Positions 11,238 through 22,809 of a stretch of 64,000 bases of DNA are shown here, piece by piece. The notes under the pieces are model-generated. The model was not told the origin of the DNA. It made no database searches and worked only from the letters and a program-made list of their open reading frames with translations. Both the position numbers and the translations under genes were made by a program. How positions within the stretch are numbered: the first letter of the stretch is position 1; every line of letters begins with the position of its first letter. This stretch comes from Nephrocerus scutellatus (Eukaryota; Arthropoda; Insecta; Diptera; Pipunculidae), in the NCBI GenBank assembly GCA_947095585.1, contig OX352762.1, forward strand, positions 29,860,669-29,924,668, read 5' to 3'.

Positions 11238-11690
11238 AATAAAACAACCCATAAAAATTCAAATTTTTCGCGTAAATTTTCTAATCGGGGATATACAATG
11301 TGCAGTTTGAATAAAATCGGGCAGATTAATTTTTTTGTTATGGAGCCCCCCCCCCCCGACCCCGGGGCACGATAGCTTCAAAATTTTTACAAAAAGTGTT
11401 GTCCATAGGAGATACACATGCGTATAAATTTTGAAGAAAATCGGGTACTTTTTTTTATAAAAAATTTGTATGGGTGCCCGCCGACCCCGGGGCCGATCGC
11501 TTCAAAATTTTTACAAAAAGTGTTGTCCATCGGAGATACACATGCATATAAATTTTGAAGAAAATCGGGTACTTTTTTTTATAAAACTTGTATGGGTGTC
11601 CCCTGACCTAGGGGCCCGAGGTGCCCTAAATTTGAATAGAAAGTATTGTCACTGGAAATATATATGTGTGCAAAATGCAAAAAAAACTGA
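11238..11690 (-). mobile_element. Family A repeat, head truncated
   Basis: On the plus strand it begins with the reverse complement of the tail (AAAACAACCCATAAAAATTC, TCTAATCG). It then has three units, each with CACATGCATATAAATTTTGA-type sequence and GAAGAAAATCGGGTACTTTT, separated by GACCCCGGGGC blocks, and a run of ten C at 11348-11358. It ends in a degraded AAAATGC region without the head. Confidence 0.7.
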
Positions 11691-11724
11691 GAGCAGCAGT
11701 TTCCAAATTTTTACCCAGATTTGA

Positions 11725-12635
11725 ACAGTAAATAATGAAGCAGCGAGCTCATACTTCCTATTTTACAACATTTTTTATTTAAAAATATAAACTTTTATTT
11801 TTAATAAATAAATGTTTCTTTAATAAATTCAAAATGTAAATAGTATACATAAATAATTTAAAAAAATTAAATGTATATATAATAATAACTATAAAAATAA
11901 TGTTTTTGTTAAATTTTTTTTAATGAGGCAGCCGCGGATGAATATGTCTTACCAAAGAGAGCCGCTGCTCAAAAAGGTTTGAGAAAGCCTGCCATTAACC
12001 AATACATCTCTCTGTATTTTATAGCTCTCTCGATTTTCAGGGGAGTTAAAATTTCTCTCTCGTTTTGGTTTGGCGTTCTATTTGCAAACTGTACCCGGGG
12101 TACGGTTTGATTTTGCGTTTTATTTGCAAGGTTTTGTAACCGACACTGTAACTTTGCTACCCGTCGGCAATCGATAGTAAAAGTCAAAGAGTAGGTTAAC
12201 TTAATGTTGTTTCAAGTTTTACTGTTGAGCATATGCAAATAAAAAAACCGAGTTTAAACTCGCTGGGCATTTAACCAATCGGTATTTTTAATTTTGACTA
12301 TAAAAGTGGGCGATATAAATCAATCCATATATGATGACCTATGATTTTATTTTGCTTTTTAAGTCTTATTGTGATAACATTTATCCATAAAAAATTACAT
12401 CGATGTATATTTCGAAAATAGAATAAGCATACTCCCTGAGGGAGCATGGTAGGACGGAAACTCATGCCGGGGAAATTTTACCACATCCTTCCTGCACTCA
12501 ATTGGATCCATATTATTAATTTACAAGTTAATGTTCTTGGTAGCCCGCCATCATTTCAAAATGGCATGGTCATTGGAATAGATATTGATTTCAACGATAG
12601 ATCCCTAGAAAATGGTCATATACACAGTACTTACA
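11725..12635. other. No gene recognised; AT-rich with a GTACCC palindrome and a dispersed repeat segment
   Basis: A near-perfect palindrome CAAACTGTACCCGGGGTACGG lies at 12086-12112, between two diverged direct repeats of GCGTTYTATTTGCAA (12072 and 12116). The segment 12248-12310 (CTGGGCATTTAACCAATCGG) recurs at about 17072-17134. The minus-strand frame at 12187-11969 shows no recognisable domain. Confidence 0.4.
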
Positions 12636-12639
12636 TATG

Positions 12640-13020
12640 GATCCGAATTTGGGCACTTAGTAAAAAACACTAAAAAACAGAGGAAAGTCTGACGCAGAAT
12701 GGTTGGTCCTGTATGAGAGGAAGGACGATTCTAAAGACTCTATAGTAATAAGATCTACGAGAGTTACCGCGAAGTCGACATCATAAGAGAATCAAGCTCG
12801 ATATGCTCCGGTGGGTAGGAAAGTCCTCTGTGGTAGGATTTATGGGACACGACAGCTAGGCAGGCCCAGACTACACTCCGATGGCATATATAGACCAATA
12901 CCCCCAGAGTTTAAGGATGCTAAACTGGACGAAATGGTCTCAAAATCCGGACTGATGAATAGAGATGTTTAGAGGTGGCAGGAACCGGACCCCGGTTGTA
13001 GAGCCAAATATGATGGTCAT
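12640..13020 (+). pseudogene. RTE-like LINE 3' end, strongly decayed
   Basis: The DNA matches the 3' end of the RTE-like LINEs at 2486, 36685 and 41364. It has TATGGATCCGA with GGGCACTTAG, GGATTTATGGGACACGACAG, then GACCCCGGTTGTAGAGCCAA followed by ATATGATGGTCATGAT, the ATG-type tail. All frames are interrupted. It is the oldest-looking member of the family in the window. Confidence 0.7.
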
Positions 13021-13039
13021 GATAATTTCGTTAAAAAAA

Positions 13040-13260
13040 GCTCATATCTGGAGGACAGGCCACCTAGCGTCAAATGGCGAAGAAGAACCTCCTTAGAATG
13101 TCCTCTGTGCTATAATTTTTTAGAGATTACTGCAGTGCAGATCATGTCTCTACAGGAAGAATGCCATTGACCAGACAAAACTGGATGACATCGACTCAAA
13201 ATCGAGACCAATGGAATCTGGCGTAATGCCAAATCTGGACTGGAGTTGTAGATTCAAAAA
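13040..13260 (+). repeat. Second decayed RTE-like LINE fragment
   Basis: The stretch has GGACAGGCCACCTAGCG and, at about 13180, ACTGGATGACATCGACTCAA followed by AATCGAGACCAATGGA. These correspond to two blocks in the terminal coding region of the RTE-like LINEs. The order is right but most of the intervening sequence is missing. Confidence 0.5.
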
Positions 13261-13269
13261 TAATTGTGT

Positions 13270-14410
13270 TTATTATTTCGAAACAGACGTTCTAGCAAGT
13301 GGACATAAGAACTCAAGTATGGAAAACTTAGATAAAATACTTAAACGTTTAAATGCGCTTAATATATTTCACTATAATTACTTCCATATTGTTTGGAATA
13401 AATTGGTTCATTGATTTTTACGTAAATGGGAAAAATAAATGATATAAAAATTTTCATATAACTATTTTTTGAAAAAGGAAATGTAAATAACATCCGCGCT
13501 CAGATAGATAAACAAGCAGTTAATGTAAATTTTGAGTTTATACATTAAAAATATTTTTGGCGTAAATATTTAAAATTAACTTTTAACACCCAGTTACTGT
13601 GATGTCTGATGTGTTTGATAATGCCATGCGATGATTAAATATGAGCAAGTAATATCAGAAAGATTTACCATGCATCGCGCGACGGAATAATGGAATATAT
13701 TTCTTATTTAAGCTCTCTAATATCACAATTATGTATTATGTTTTTGTTAAAAATTTAAATTAATCGAAAATTTTGTTTGTTTGTTTTAAAGTAAATTATA
13801 AACTTTTGAAGCACTCTTCCTTCTGGCATTTGAAACCACTTAACGAAAAAGCTGGTGGAAGTCGACTTGTATGAAGCAGATGTCTAACACACATAGATTA
13901 TATTATTTTCGTTGTAGTCTTCTAACTGCTGCAGTCGTTCAGGAATGGCGAGCATGCACAGCCATTTGTATTTTGGTTGTCGAAATGTATACCTTTCAAT
14001 TTTTAATTTTGCGATATTTTGTAAAAATCAGGGAGAAGTCCGTCATATGTTTTTATGTTAAAAGACAAGCGAGTTATTAAAATTATATTTACTTGGAAAT
14101 GGAAACTTTATTAATTGGAATTAATTATTTTGGCTTTATTCAACCCAACTTTTAACTTCCATCGTTACCTATGTGCTCTAATAGGCCAATAGCTCTACTT
14201 CCCTTACCATCAAAGCTGTTTGGAAACATGATTTTGAAGCGTGTTAATAGTTGAATCGAGAAACCTAGTCCAAAGTCCCAAAATTTGGATTTAAAACCAT
14301 GTGGTCTACAATAGAGGAAGTGCACACAATAACGGCTGAAATTGAAAATGTATTTGAAAGAAAATAAAGTTTGCTCTGCCATGGTATGGCATGGCATGAA
14401 GGCTTACTCA
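13270..14410. other. No gene recognised
   Basis: AT-rich sequence. The short open frames at 13871-14080 and 14152-14397 have no recognisable domain, and I see no repeat shared with other parts of the window. Confidence 0.4.
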
Positions 14411-14414
14411 ATAA

Positions 14415-15978
14415 ACAGGGTGTTCGGGTTTGGGATGCTAATCCGTTGATTCCTTGGTTCATTCTGAGAAAACAATCGTAGGGTGTTTAAAAAAATTTTG
14501 TTGTTGTTTTTGTTGTTGTTGAATGTAACTTCCAGAGTACAGGCTAATTTAATATCTAAGTGGTTATCTTGCATCTGCATCCGTTTGAGAGCTATGATGC
14601 TTTAAAGAAAAAAAAAAGATTTTTTTTATAAAATTAAATTTTTCTCAAAAAACGTTATTTTATTTTATTTTGTTGACCTTATTTTAATTCGCCTTGATAT
14701 TCTCTAGAACTCCTAATACAAATTTGACTCGAGACTCTCGATTTATTGCGGTATAAAGGTTTGAATATGTTATGAAGAAATTAACACTTTATTTTTAAAT
14801 ATTTTATTAGGTAAAATTACAACATGTAGGAAAAAGATGCTCAAAATGTCCTAATTGTGATTAATACAGGCTAATATTGGTCTAAGTATGCCTTTGGTTA
14901 TTTCAATTCTTGGTAATTCTTATCTGTTGAGCTGATGTGTGTATTCGTTGTATAAGTTCTTCTTTTGTATCAATTTCTTTGAAGTATACAAGCGACTTCA
15001 TCGTTCCCCATACATAAAAATCTTATACTGTTAGATCTGGGGATCTTGGACCATTTCTTTCAATCCAATTATTTGGATAATTTTCATTTAACCAATTCTT
15101 AACGTTTATACCGTAGTGACTAGGTGCACCATCATGTTGGTATGTGTGCAAGAATCTACTTTAAACAGAAACATCATCAAGGAGGAGTAGCATATCATTT
15201 TGTAAAAATTGTCAATAACGTTCGCTATTTAATGTCGATGGTAATATGAATGGTCCAAATTAATTATCGCCAATTACACCAACCCATACGTTTTCACTGA
15301 AGCGGTGCTGAAATGATGTGTGTTTTTTGGAATGGATTGGATTTTCAGCAGCACACGTGTGTAGAATGTGAAAGTTTGTTATGCCATCTCTTGTGAATTG
15401 AGATTTATCCGTCCATAGAATACGTTTCACAAAACTATCATTGTCAAAATTCCTTTCAATCAACCAATTACAAAACTCAAACAAATATTTTATTGTGGTC
15501 TATTTGTATAAGTTCTTGAACGGGTGTAGTATGGTATATAGATGAAGAAGCTCCTTGTGCAAGACTTGATGAATTCGGTAGCAAGAGACGTTCAATTGTA
15601 AAGCGAGCCTCCTTATGCTAACAGATGGATTTGTTCTTACTAACTATTTCTTCATCGACATCCAAATTATTTCTTGAGATTGAATGTGGCTCCACCCGCG
15701 TATTTGATTCATAACTCTCAAACGGATGCAGAAGCAAGATAACCACTTAGATCTTTTAGCCTATAGAATTCCCAGTCAAATAAGACTAAGTTGGTTGCTC
15801 TCCGATAAATATTTTGGAAGTTACAGTTCCATATTGTGTATATTTTTATCTGAACAACATTTTTTAAACACCCTGCATCTCAAAGGATATCAAAAATTGA
15901 CCACACACGATTTTTTTCTCAGAATGAACCAAGGAATCACCTCTTAACGGATTAGCATCCCAAATCCGAACACCCTGT
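14415..15978 (-). mobile_element. IS630-Tc1-mariner element with both terminal inverted repeats
   Basis: The left end ACAGGGTGTTCGGGTTTGGG, continuing ATGCTAATCCG, TTCCTTGGTTCATTCTGAGA, is repeated in inverse orientation at the right end (TCTCAGAATGAACCAAGGAA to CCAAATCCGAACACCCTGT). The arms are about 65 bp and differ mainly by a short insertion. The element is about 1.56 kb, full length for this class. The transposase lies on the minus strand at about 15720-14860 and is broken. Both ends lie close to TA dinucleotides, though the left junction is ambiguous. Confidence 0.88.
14860..15720 (-). pseudogene. Mariner-like DDE transposase remnant
   Basis: The longest open part (15484-15260) gives FCNWLIERNFDNDSFVKRI and ends NVWVGVIGDN. 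It contains LWTDKSQF, the first catalytic Asp. Further along in other frames are TYQHDGAPSHYGINVKNWL (second Asp, about 15126-15145) and GPRSPDLT (third Asp, about 15030-15048), then DFYVWGTMKSLVYF. There are several stops and shifts. Counting residues between the second and third Asp gives 31, shorter than the 34 or 37 of described relatives, because the usual bases before RSPDL are missing. Confidence 0.8.
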
Positions 15979-16009
15979 TATATTTAAAGCACATCTGCCG
16001 AAACAGTAC

Positions 16010-16400
16010 GTCCACCTAATGGATTTTTACTTAACATGGCGATACTTCCACATAAAGCAAGAAAACTATTACTCCAATCAAGTGCAGAAAAAAGGCTGAG
16101 TAGGTCAAGGAAGTATCATTGGGCCTTTCTCAGATTCAAAAATCAAAGACGGAAAATAAAACTAAAATCGAACAATTTTGCACAAATAAAATACTTCTAT
16201 AAACATATCCTTAAACCAGTATGGAATTGTGGCTCTCAACTATAGAGATGTGACAGCCAAACCAAAATTGTAGTTATTCAATGTTTCAAGAACAAAGTCT
16301 TTAGGTTTATTGTGAATGCTTCATGGTACTTGAAAAACAGTGACCTACAGACCTAATAATACTTAAAAGTGAAGTTAAAGCTTCGAACAGAGTTAACCTG
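16010..16400 (+). pseudogene. Jockey-type LINE reverse-transcriptase C-terminal fragment
   Basis: The frame from 16036 reads ARKLLLQSSAEKRLSRSRKY, then YKHILKPVWNCGSQL, a stop, and FKNKVFRFIVNASWYLKNSD in the next part. LYKxILKPxWTYGIQLWG followed by QNKVLRxIVNAPWYxRNxD is the well-known thumb-region signature of Jockey-clade elements in flies. Both ends are truncated. Confidence 0.65.
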
Positions 16401-16424
16401 GAGTTTTAGAGAAAAAACGTTTTA

Positions 16425-16725
16425 CACTACTAGCTTAAACCAAACAGCGACTTAATGGAATGGAATGGAATAAAATAAAAATAATGAAAAAATATGAAAA
16501 TAGCGGAAACTTCAAACTAAGGTCGCGTTTGATTTGAACCCACATGGCAAAATATTTTTTGCCGATTCTGCAATCAAATTGTTCGTTTCTCATATAAAAA
16601 GGGCAACGCGTACCAAAATTTTGCAAGTTAAGTGCAAATCGAACATGTCATAATAAATGTGTCGTTTTCAGGACATCTCAAACTGCGCAGTAAAAGACAA
16701 ACAGAAGTTAACCTAATAATAATAA
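16425..16725. other. No gene recognised
   Basis: The stretch contains a GGAATGGAATGGAATAAAAT short repeat at about 16456 and otherwise unique AT-rich sequence. The minus-strand open frame here shows no domain. Confidence 0.35.
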
Positions 16726-16726
16726 T

Positions 16727-17011
16727 TAATATACGACTCGACAGACCGTTGCGGTCCAAGGCTTAGCTGCTCGCGACCATTTGTGTTGTGCATGTATATT
16801 TTTGGACACAAAATGAAATGGACCTACAATTTAAGGCCGGATCCGAACGGCGAATTGAGAAGTTTTCCGTGACAAGTTATTACTCTCGGAACGTTTGTCA
16901 ACCATTCGCGAGAGGTGTGACACCGTGGAAAATACTTTTGGTGTTACTGGGATTCGAACCACGAACCACTGCACAGTAGCCATGCGCTTTTCCACTGAGC
17001 CACGGCGTCCA
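16727..17011 (-). repeat. tRNA-derived SINE, most complete copy
   Basis: On the minus strand the 5' end carries an internal Pol III promoter: A box TGGCTCAGTGG (about 17003-16993) and B box GGTTCGAATCC (about 16961-16951), both matching the tRNA consensus. The body continues through TAACACCAAAAGTATTTTCC, CGCCGTTCGGATCCGGCCTT and AATTGTAGGTCC. The 3' end is GGACCGCAACGGTCTGTCGA followed by an ATTATTATTATTA tail. Copies at 23745 and 61262 share the body. An unknown partner LINE would supply the machinery. Confidence 0.82.
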
Positions 17012-17019
17012 CGAAGTTT

Positions 17020-18600
17020 AACTAATCCCTGTTTTAAGTAAGACTGTAAAACGCATGTGAATTAAAAACAGAATTTCAACTCTCTGGGCATATAACTAAT
17101 CGGAAGTTTTAACTTTGACTACAAAACCGGGCATTAGTCATTTACTTATCTTCTTTTATTCATTACTAACTGTTCCCGGGCGCCTCGCTACCCGTACACG
17201 AGAACCCCCGAGATGGAGGGTGTACTATAACCTAACACCCAAGTTAATAAATGCTATATTATCTGGGCTATAACCTTCCTTATTTACATTGAAGATTTTT
17301 TAAAAATCAATCGCAATTGCAAATGGCATGTAAAAATTATACAACTCATCATTTGAAAACTACTTCAACATTTTCCCACAAAACTTATCACAATTCTCAT
17401 CTCTCTGCATTTGAAATAATAATTTCATCCAGCTAATCTCAAAATTGCAGGGAAAGCACGGTTCAAATTAAATTTGCGCAAATGAATTAACAAGTGCAGA
17501 AATGTACGATGTACTTACGTGTGTAACAATGCAGAAAGTAGAAAGAGGAACATCTTCATTCAGAGCACTGACTGCTCAGCATACATAAAACCCTTAACCA
17601 ACTGATGTACTAACGTACAATAACTGTAACTGCATCATAATGCAATGTAACTTTCATTATATGTCTGTACATACATGCAAATGATAATAATTATTGTCAT
17701 TACAAAAATGACTAAAGATAGACGACGACAATGAAAGTCACAATTACAACACACACATACGTATACATCCAACAACTGATGTGGACACCGCCGTCCATAA
17801 AACTTGCCAATTTACATACATCGCTACAATTTATGCAAATTGCCTCATCAATCGTATTCAATCTGGTTCTAAAGAGAGAAAATGCACTGCTGCACTAAAT
17901 TAACAACACAAATGCCAATTCGATTGACGATACACGACAGTCAGGTTTGCAGTTTGTGTCCATACACGCGAATCAAGGGATGATGTAATTCTAATATGTA
18001 ATTTACCCTCTTCACTCTGCTGTTCTTTTTGGGGCTTCCACTTTTAAATTTTAAAAACTTGATATTCAGTGTGGAGTATTGGATAAAGTGTGTGGGTGTG
18101 ATCGATGCAAACTAGGTTTGACTGTCATTTGCGATCGGAACACAACAAAAACTTACCCATAGCTCAGTAAAATGCCGTACACCTGGAACCGCTTAACACA
18201 CTTCGCTATGTTGCTTTCAGATCATGTTTTTACTGTGCGATTAGATAATCGAGCTTTGATAATCGTAGTACTACTTCATCGGCTTTTATGATCTGAAATG
18301 AAAAATTTTATCTATTCCACGTAAATTATACATTTCATTTAGTAGTCTCAGGACAACAGTCTCTGATGTTAAACGAGTGAGTTTTCATATTCGTGGTTGG
18401 TGCATTCGTCCTTTTTATAATCGTTGTAATATTTTGAATGCATTCATGGCATGTGTTCTAACTGTCTGTGTCTCTCACTGTGCCTTATAGGGGAGTCCGT
18501 TTAGAAAAGTTTTACTGTACTAACATTAAACATTGCAAATCGGAAAATATATTTATTTAAGATGACACCCACAACCACTTGGTTTCTGTCAAGAACTAAT
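17020..18600. other. No gene recognised; includes a short Family C 5' end
   Basis: At 17168-17215 the sequence AACTGTTCCCGGGCGCCTCG, then CTACCCG, matches the start of the element at 35798 (CTGTTCCCGGGCGCTTTGCT) but diverges after about 30 bp. The segment 17072-17134 matches 12248-12310. The remainder is unique AT-rich DNA with many ATG/CATA microrepeats and could include RhoGEF2 regulatory sequence, for which I see no proof. Confidence 0.4.
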
Positions 18601-18641
18601 TATAACGGTAGGTTTGGTTAAGTTGCGGTGGCAGATAATGC

Positions 18642-18989
18642 TCACTTAGACCACTTAGATCTTATACTTTCTCCTTTTCTGAAGATCCATTCAGAGTTCT
18701 TAATGAATCGAAGTATATCTTGCACTTTGCCGTTTTCAAAATCTGATAGGTTATTCATTAACCGCTTACCTAAGTGTTTGTGCCTTCTGTGCATTAGTAC
18801 CGGAGATGAGCAAAGAAGATGTTCTATGGTCTCCTCCTCCTCCTCGTCCATGCAGCTTCTGCAGAAGTCATTATATTCGACACCCATTCTTCTCGCCTGT
18901 TTCCCTAGAAGGAAGTGTCCTGTCATTATCCCTACAACCATTCGTAGTTCACGTCTTTGTAGGGAAATAAGCGCAGTGGAGCGCTTCAA
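18642..18989 (-). pseudogene. LINE C-terminal CCHC-like domain
   Basis: The 115-residue frame contains RMVVGIMTGHFLLGKQARRM, then CRSC, an Asp/Glu run (MDEEEEETIEH) and LLCSSPVLMHRRHKHLG. A Cys-Cys-His-Cys array following an RVVGLLTGH-type motif is standard after RNase H in LOA/R1/Jockey-type proteins. The acid run, encoded by GAG/GAA repeats (GGAGGAGGAGG on the minus strand), is longer than I would expect. Confidence 0.7.
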
Positions 18990-19289
18990 GTCCAGCTTCG
19001 GCCTGTCTTGAAATATTGCAAGTGTCGGTGTTTTCCCACCTTACATTTGTTGACTCTTTCCGAAGCTCAAATTTCAGTGTCGCGATAGGACTCCCTACCT
19101 CTGCTCTTTTCCGGTAGCAGCTTGAGAGTCGTACCACGTCTAGCTCACTAGTCCGCCCTGCAATTCCTCTCAGCATCTGTGTGGCCCGGGACTCATATGA
19201 TCCTTATATTGAACTGCTCACTCATCTTGTTAAGAGAGGAGTGACAGCTCAACGCCCCTTTAGATTTCACCGAGACCGCCTTCAACGAT

Positions 19290-19520
19290 TTATGGCTGCC
19301 TGACTGTCCACATAAATGATAACCTTCTTTGAAGATAGTACATTATGCTTCAGCCAAATCATAACCTCTTCAATCGCTATCACCTCAGCCTGGTATACGC
19401 TGCAGTGATCAGGCAGAGGGACAGAGATTTTTACTTTCAGCTTGTAACAGAACATTTTGCCGTCTAGCTTAGAGCCATCCGTGAAAAACTGTATTGTTTC
19501 ATTATCGGTTACGGATCCAC
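19290..19520 (-). pseudogene. LINE RNase H domain remnant
   Basis: The minus-strand frame reads FFTDGSKLDGKMFCYKLKV, then CSVYQAEVIAIEEVMIWLKH and SKKVIIYVDSQAAINR before a stop. The Asp of TDGSK, the Glu of YQAEV and the Asp of VDSQAA are the three acidic residues of an RNase H active site. The second half, including the usual His-containing VPGH motif, is missing or scrambled. The domain would remove RNA from the cDNA hybrid. Confidence 0.75.
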
Positions 19521-20379
19521 TCTTCCAGTCTTCTCTGGAGGGTATTGTTGTCCGAAAACCTTTTTGAAAGCATTACACTGGTGTTATGTAATTAAGTTTC
19601 GTCAGCTCTTGCTTAAGCGATTTAGCTATGGTGGAGTGCACCTTTTGAAGACTTTTCCACTGATTGACAGCTAACAGTCGCGTAGCTGTAATTGCCGCTT
19701 TCTGTTTGCCAAATATATTTAGTGGAATAAGGTGGAGCATAACCTTTAAAGCGCGAGTTGGTGTAGATCTCAGCGCCCCGCTAATAATCATACAGGTCGC
19801 TCTTTGGACCTTCCCCAATATACTTTTATACCTCGTTTTTTTCATAGCTGGCCACCATACCCTTACCCCGTACAGTAGTATTGGTCTAAATACCGACGTG
19901 TAAAGCCAGTGTACCAGCTTTGGTTTCAAACCCCATTTTTAACCAATCACGTTCTTGCATGAGTATAAAGCAATATTCGCTTTATTTACTCGTTCTATTA
20001 TATTAAGTTTCCAGCTCAGTTTCCTGTCCAAGATTGTCCCAGAAAAAACTAAGGGGGTACCATTTAGTGTTGGCGAATCAACTGTTGGAATTTATATTTC
20101 CTGGTGAAAAGGACAAGCTCTGTTTTATTCGGGTTGACGCCCAGGCCGCTTTTATTTTCCCATTCTTTAACGATTAAGAGGGCATTTTGCATAACCTCCT
20201 TAATCGTTTTGAGGTATTTCCCTGAGACAGCTAACGCTACATCAGAGGAGAGGGGATAATACACCTTCTTGCGGTGTTCCACTAACTGCCTGCCTCTTTA
20301 AGATGGAACCCCTCAGCTCCGCACTAATAATCCTGCCTAAAAGCATATGATCGATTAGTCTGCACCTCTAAGAATTGAC

Positions 20380-22460
20380 TTTGTGAATATTTAATATAAT
20401 AATCAAACAAAAATTTTTGTTTGTTTGTAACGCTCAAAGGTTACTATAGTTTTTTTAATTTTTTTTTCCAATTTGTTTTTTTTTGCACTGTAAAAAAATG
20501 TTACTATAACAGCAAGTTAACAAATAGCAATTCAACAAAAATGAATTGCAGCACGAATTGCAAAACATGAGGAACAAAATCATTTGAAAATTGATTTGTT
20601 AATTTGTTGCGGTAAATTTTGTTGATTTTTTTTTTTTTAATTTAGCAATTTTCAACAAAGATATAGAGCATAATTTATACAAATATTGATGGCAAAGATC
20701 AAATTGAAGTCGATCATAACTAATTATTGAAGATCAGATTAAAAATTCTGAAGAACAAACGTGCCTAGGCACGACGGGCATTAAATTAGTTATTTAATTA
20801 TAAACACGTTTGTCACATCTCCAAATTTTTAATCATTTCTACAACAACTTATTTTCTGATTTCGTCTGAAAATGCATTTGTATTTGAATGACAAGTAGGT
20901 TAACGGGAAAAAATTGTAACAATAAAATTCCTTTATTTATGTAGCTATGTAGCTATTTATATATGAATAATAATAAGCCGTATTATTTTATAATATCGGA
21001 TTTTTCACTTTATCAAATTCCCTGACTTTGCCACTTGCTTATCTACTACTTATCTTGCTTCTTACAAGCCAAGATATTTTTTTTTCTTATTGTTTTTTAT
21101 TTTTTTATTTATTATTTATTTTTTATGTAATGTACATAAAATCATCGTTTTCGGGGTGTGCTCTCTATATTCTCAGATGACGAGTAAAGCTATGGTTTTG
21201 GCTTCTTAACAAATGGAATGCAAAATTACTGCAAACTACTTGAGAGACGATATTCGGCACACGTTTAATCAATCTGTAGAAAACCAGTCGAAAAATTTCT
21301 TAATCAGTGCTGCACATAACAACCTGTATAGTGTAAAGTGTAAGGTTTTAACCACATAAGCAGCAACAAACGAAATTTATTCACCACACAAAGAGACAAA
21401 GAAAAATCAATGGATGGTGGTAAAAATGAATGAATCATTTCACGACTACATCCCACATATGCAATATATAATTTTTCCATTTTCGCAAAAAAGAATGCGT
21501 TTCACGCTCTCATTGCAGATAACGCAATCAAAGTTGTAAACAGCGCGTTAAGGGAAATCGGGATGTGTCGCGGCTTTATATATGACTTATTTTATCTCTA
21601 GAGAAGTTTCATATGTACGATGTACGATGTGTTTTTACGAATTTATAAGTCACCAAACTTCGCTCCTAGCGTTCTCATTCACATAAAAAAAATTACTAGT
21701 TTAAGAAACAAGACCCAAGTGTCAAACACATTTTAAAATAAGACATTAGTTAGCTTTTTTTAAATACCTAACAAGGACATTGGTCCATGTTTCAAAAAGG
21801 ATCTTAATTTGGCGTAGATCTGGAAACTATGCGCAGGCCATGAAAGCAGAGTATATCCGGCCTTCACACATGAACATTTTCTCGATTCCGTATACAGCCT
21901 TGCAGCCAGATATCGTAATGATGTCTCTACCGTTTTTTTACAATTGACACTGCGAATTCTGAGATATACTCTTCGCCAACCCTTCGTCTAAAAAAAACAA
22001 CAACGGGGGTACCAAACACTTACGATTTTTTAAAAGGAGCAATTAAAAAACATAACGACAACAAATTTGGATAAAATTGTTGCTATTAACTGTTAATGAG
22101 CTTCAAACATTACACTTCCCTGGATTATATTGCCCACTCCAGCCGCGACTTTTTGTTCCATGAGTTTTTCTAGCTTCCCTTAGTCTTCTCTTAACTGTTC
22201 CTGCTAGAGATTTTTTAAATCCCCTCTGATAAAGCAGCATCTTGCTTGATGCTTGACATATTCTTCAGGTTTTTTAAAGAAGGTCGTATTAAAATCTGGT
22301 CATCCCGATGTGTGGTAACATTTAATGCATGTTCTTTTGTGATCTGTTGGAACCGTTTTATTGCACGCAAATAGTTTTTTACAATCATGTTGGGTAATTT
22401 CATAACACAGGAAAAACAGATAAAAAACAAAAAAAAAACAAAAACAAATAAAATATAAAA
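20380..22460. other. No gene recognised; AT-rich
   Basis: Two kilobases of AT-rich sequence with many poly-T and poly-A runs and no coding or repeat signature shared with the rest of the window. Short open frames, such as 22430-22215 minus, have no recognisable domain. Confidence 0.45.
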
Positions 22461-22464
22461 TAAA

Positions 22465-22808
22465 AAATTTACATGTAAATTCTCTAATCGTAGATATACA
22501 TGTGCATGTGCAAAGTTTGAATCGGATTAATTTTGAAAAAATGTATGTGGGATCTTATTGACCCACTTCCAAATTTTTACAAAAAGTGTTGTCACTGGAG
22601 ATACACATGTGTACAGAATTTGAAGAAGGTTATTTTCAAAAAAATTTATATGTATAAAGTGTTGTAATTAGAGATACATATGTGTGCAAAGTTTGAATAC
22701 AATCGGGCTTTAGGAAATGGGTTTATCACAAGATGCCACCATCACCAACAGACAGACCGACACATGCCGAATTGCCGATGCGAAGGCAATACAGAGAATT
22801 TAATAAAG
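22465..22808 (-). mobile_element. Family A repeat, two to three units
   Basis: On the plus strand: reverse complement of the tail (ACATGTAAATTCTCTAATCG), body units with ATACACATGTGTACAGAATT and ATACATATGTGTGCAAAGTT, then the head in reverse (GGGTTTATCACAAGATGCC, a CAACAGACAGACCGAC slot, and CAGAGAATTTAATAAAG). It is short but has both termini. Confidence 0.75.
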
Positions 22809-22809
22809 A

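Larger units (their letters stand above)
18600..20375 (-). mobile_element. LOA/R1-type LINE with RNase H domain, 5' truncated
   Basis: Reading the minus strand from 20375: IISAELRGSILKRQAVSGTP, then GVLSPLL, an internal deletion, DVALAVSGKYLKTIKEVMQN, GLGVNPNKTELVLFTRKYK, the RT thumb (YTSVFRPILLYGVRVWWPAM), then RNase H, then a C-terminal CCHC-like block. The first Asp-Asp box is lost at the deletion. RNase H after RT places it among the LOA, R1 and I groups; LNPNKTELVLF fits LOA best in my judgement. It stops near 18600 without an obvious tail. Confidence 0.8.

Noticed and set aside
16950..17005. Functional tRNA gene
   Set aside because: A and B boxes fit, but stems of a cloverleaf do not pair and the sequence continues into a shared SINE body.
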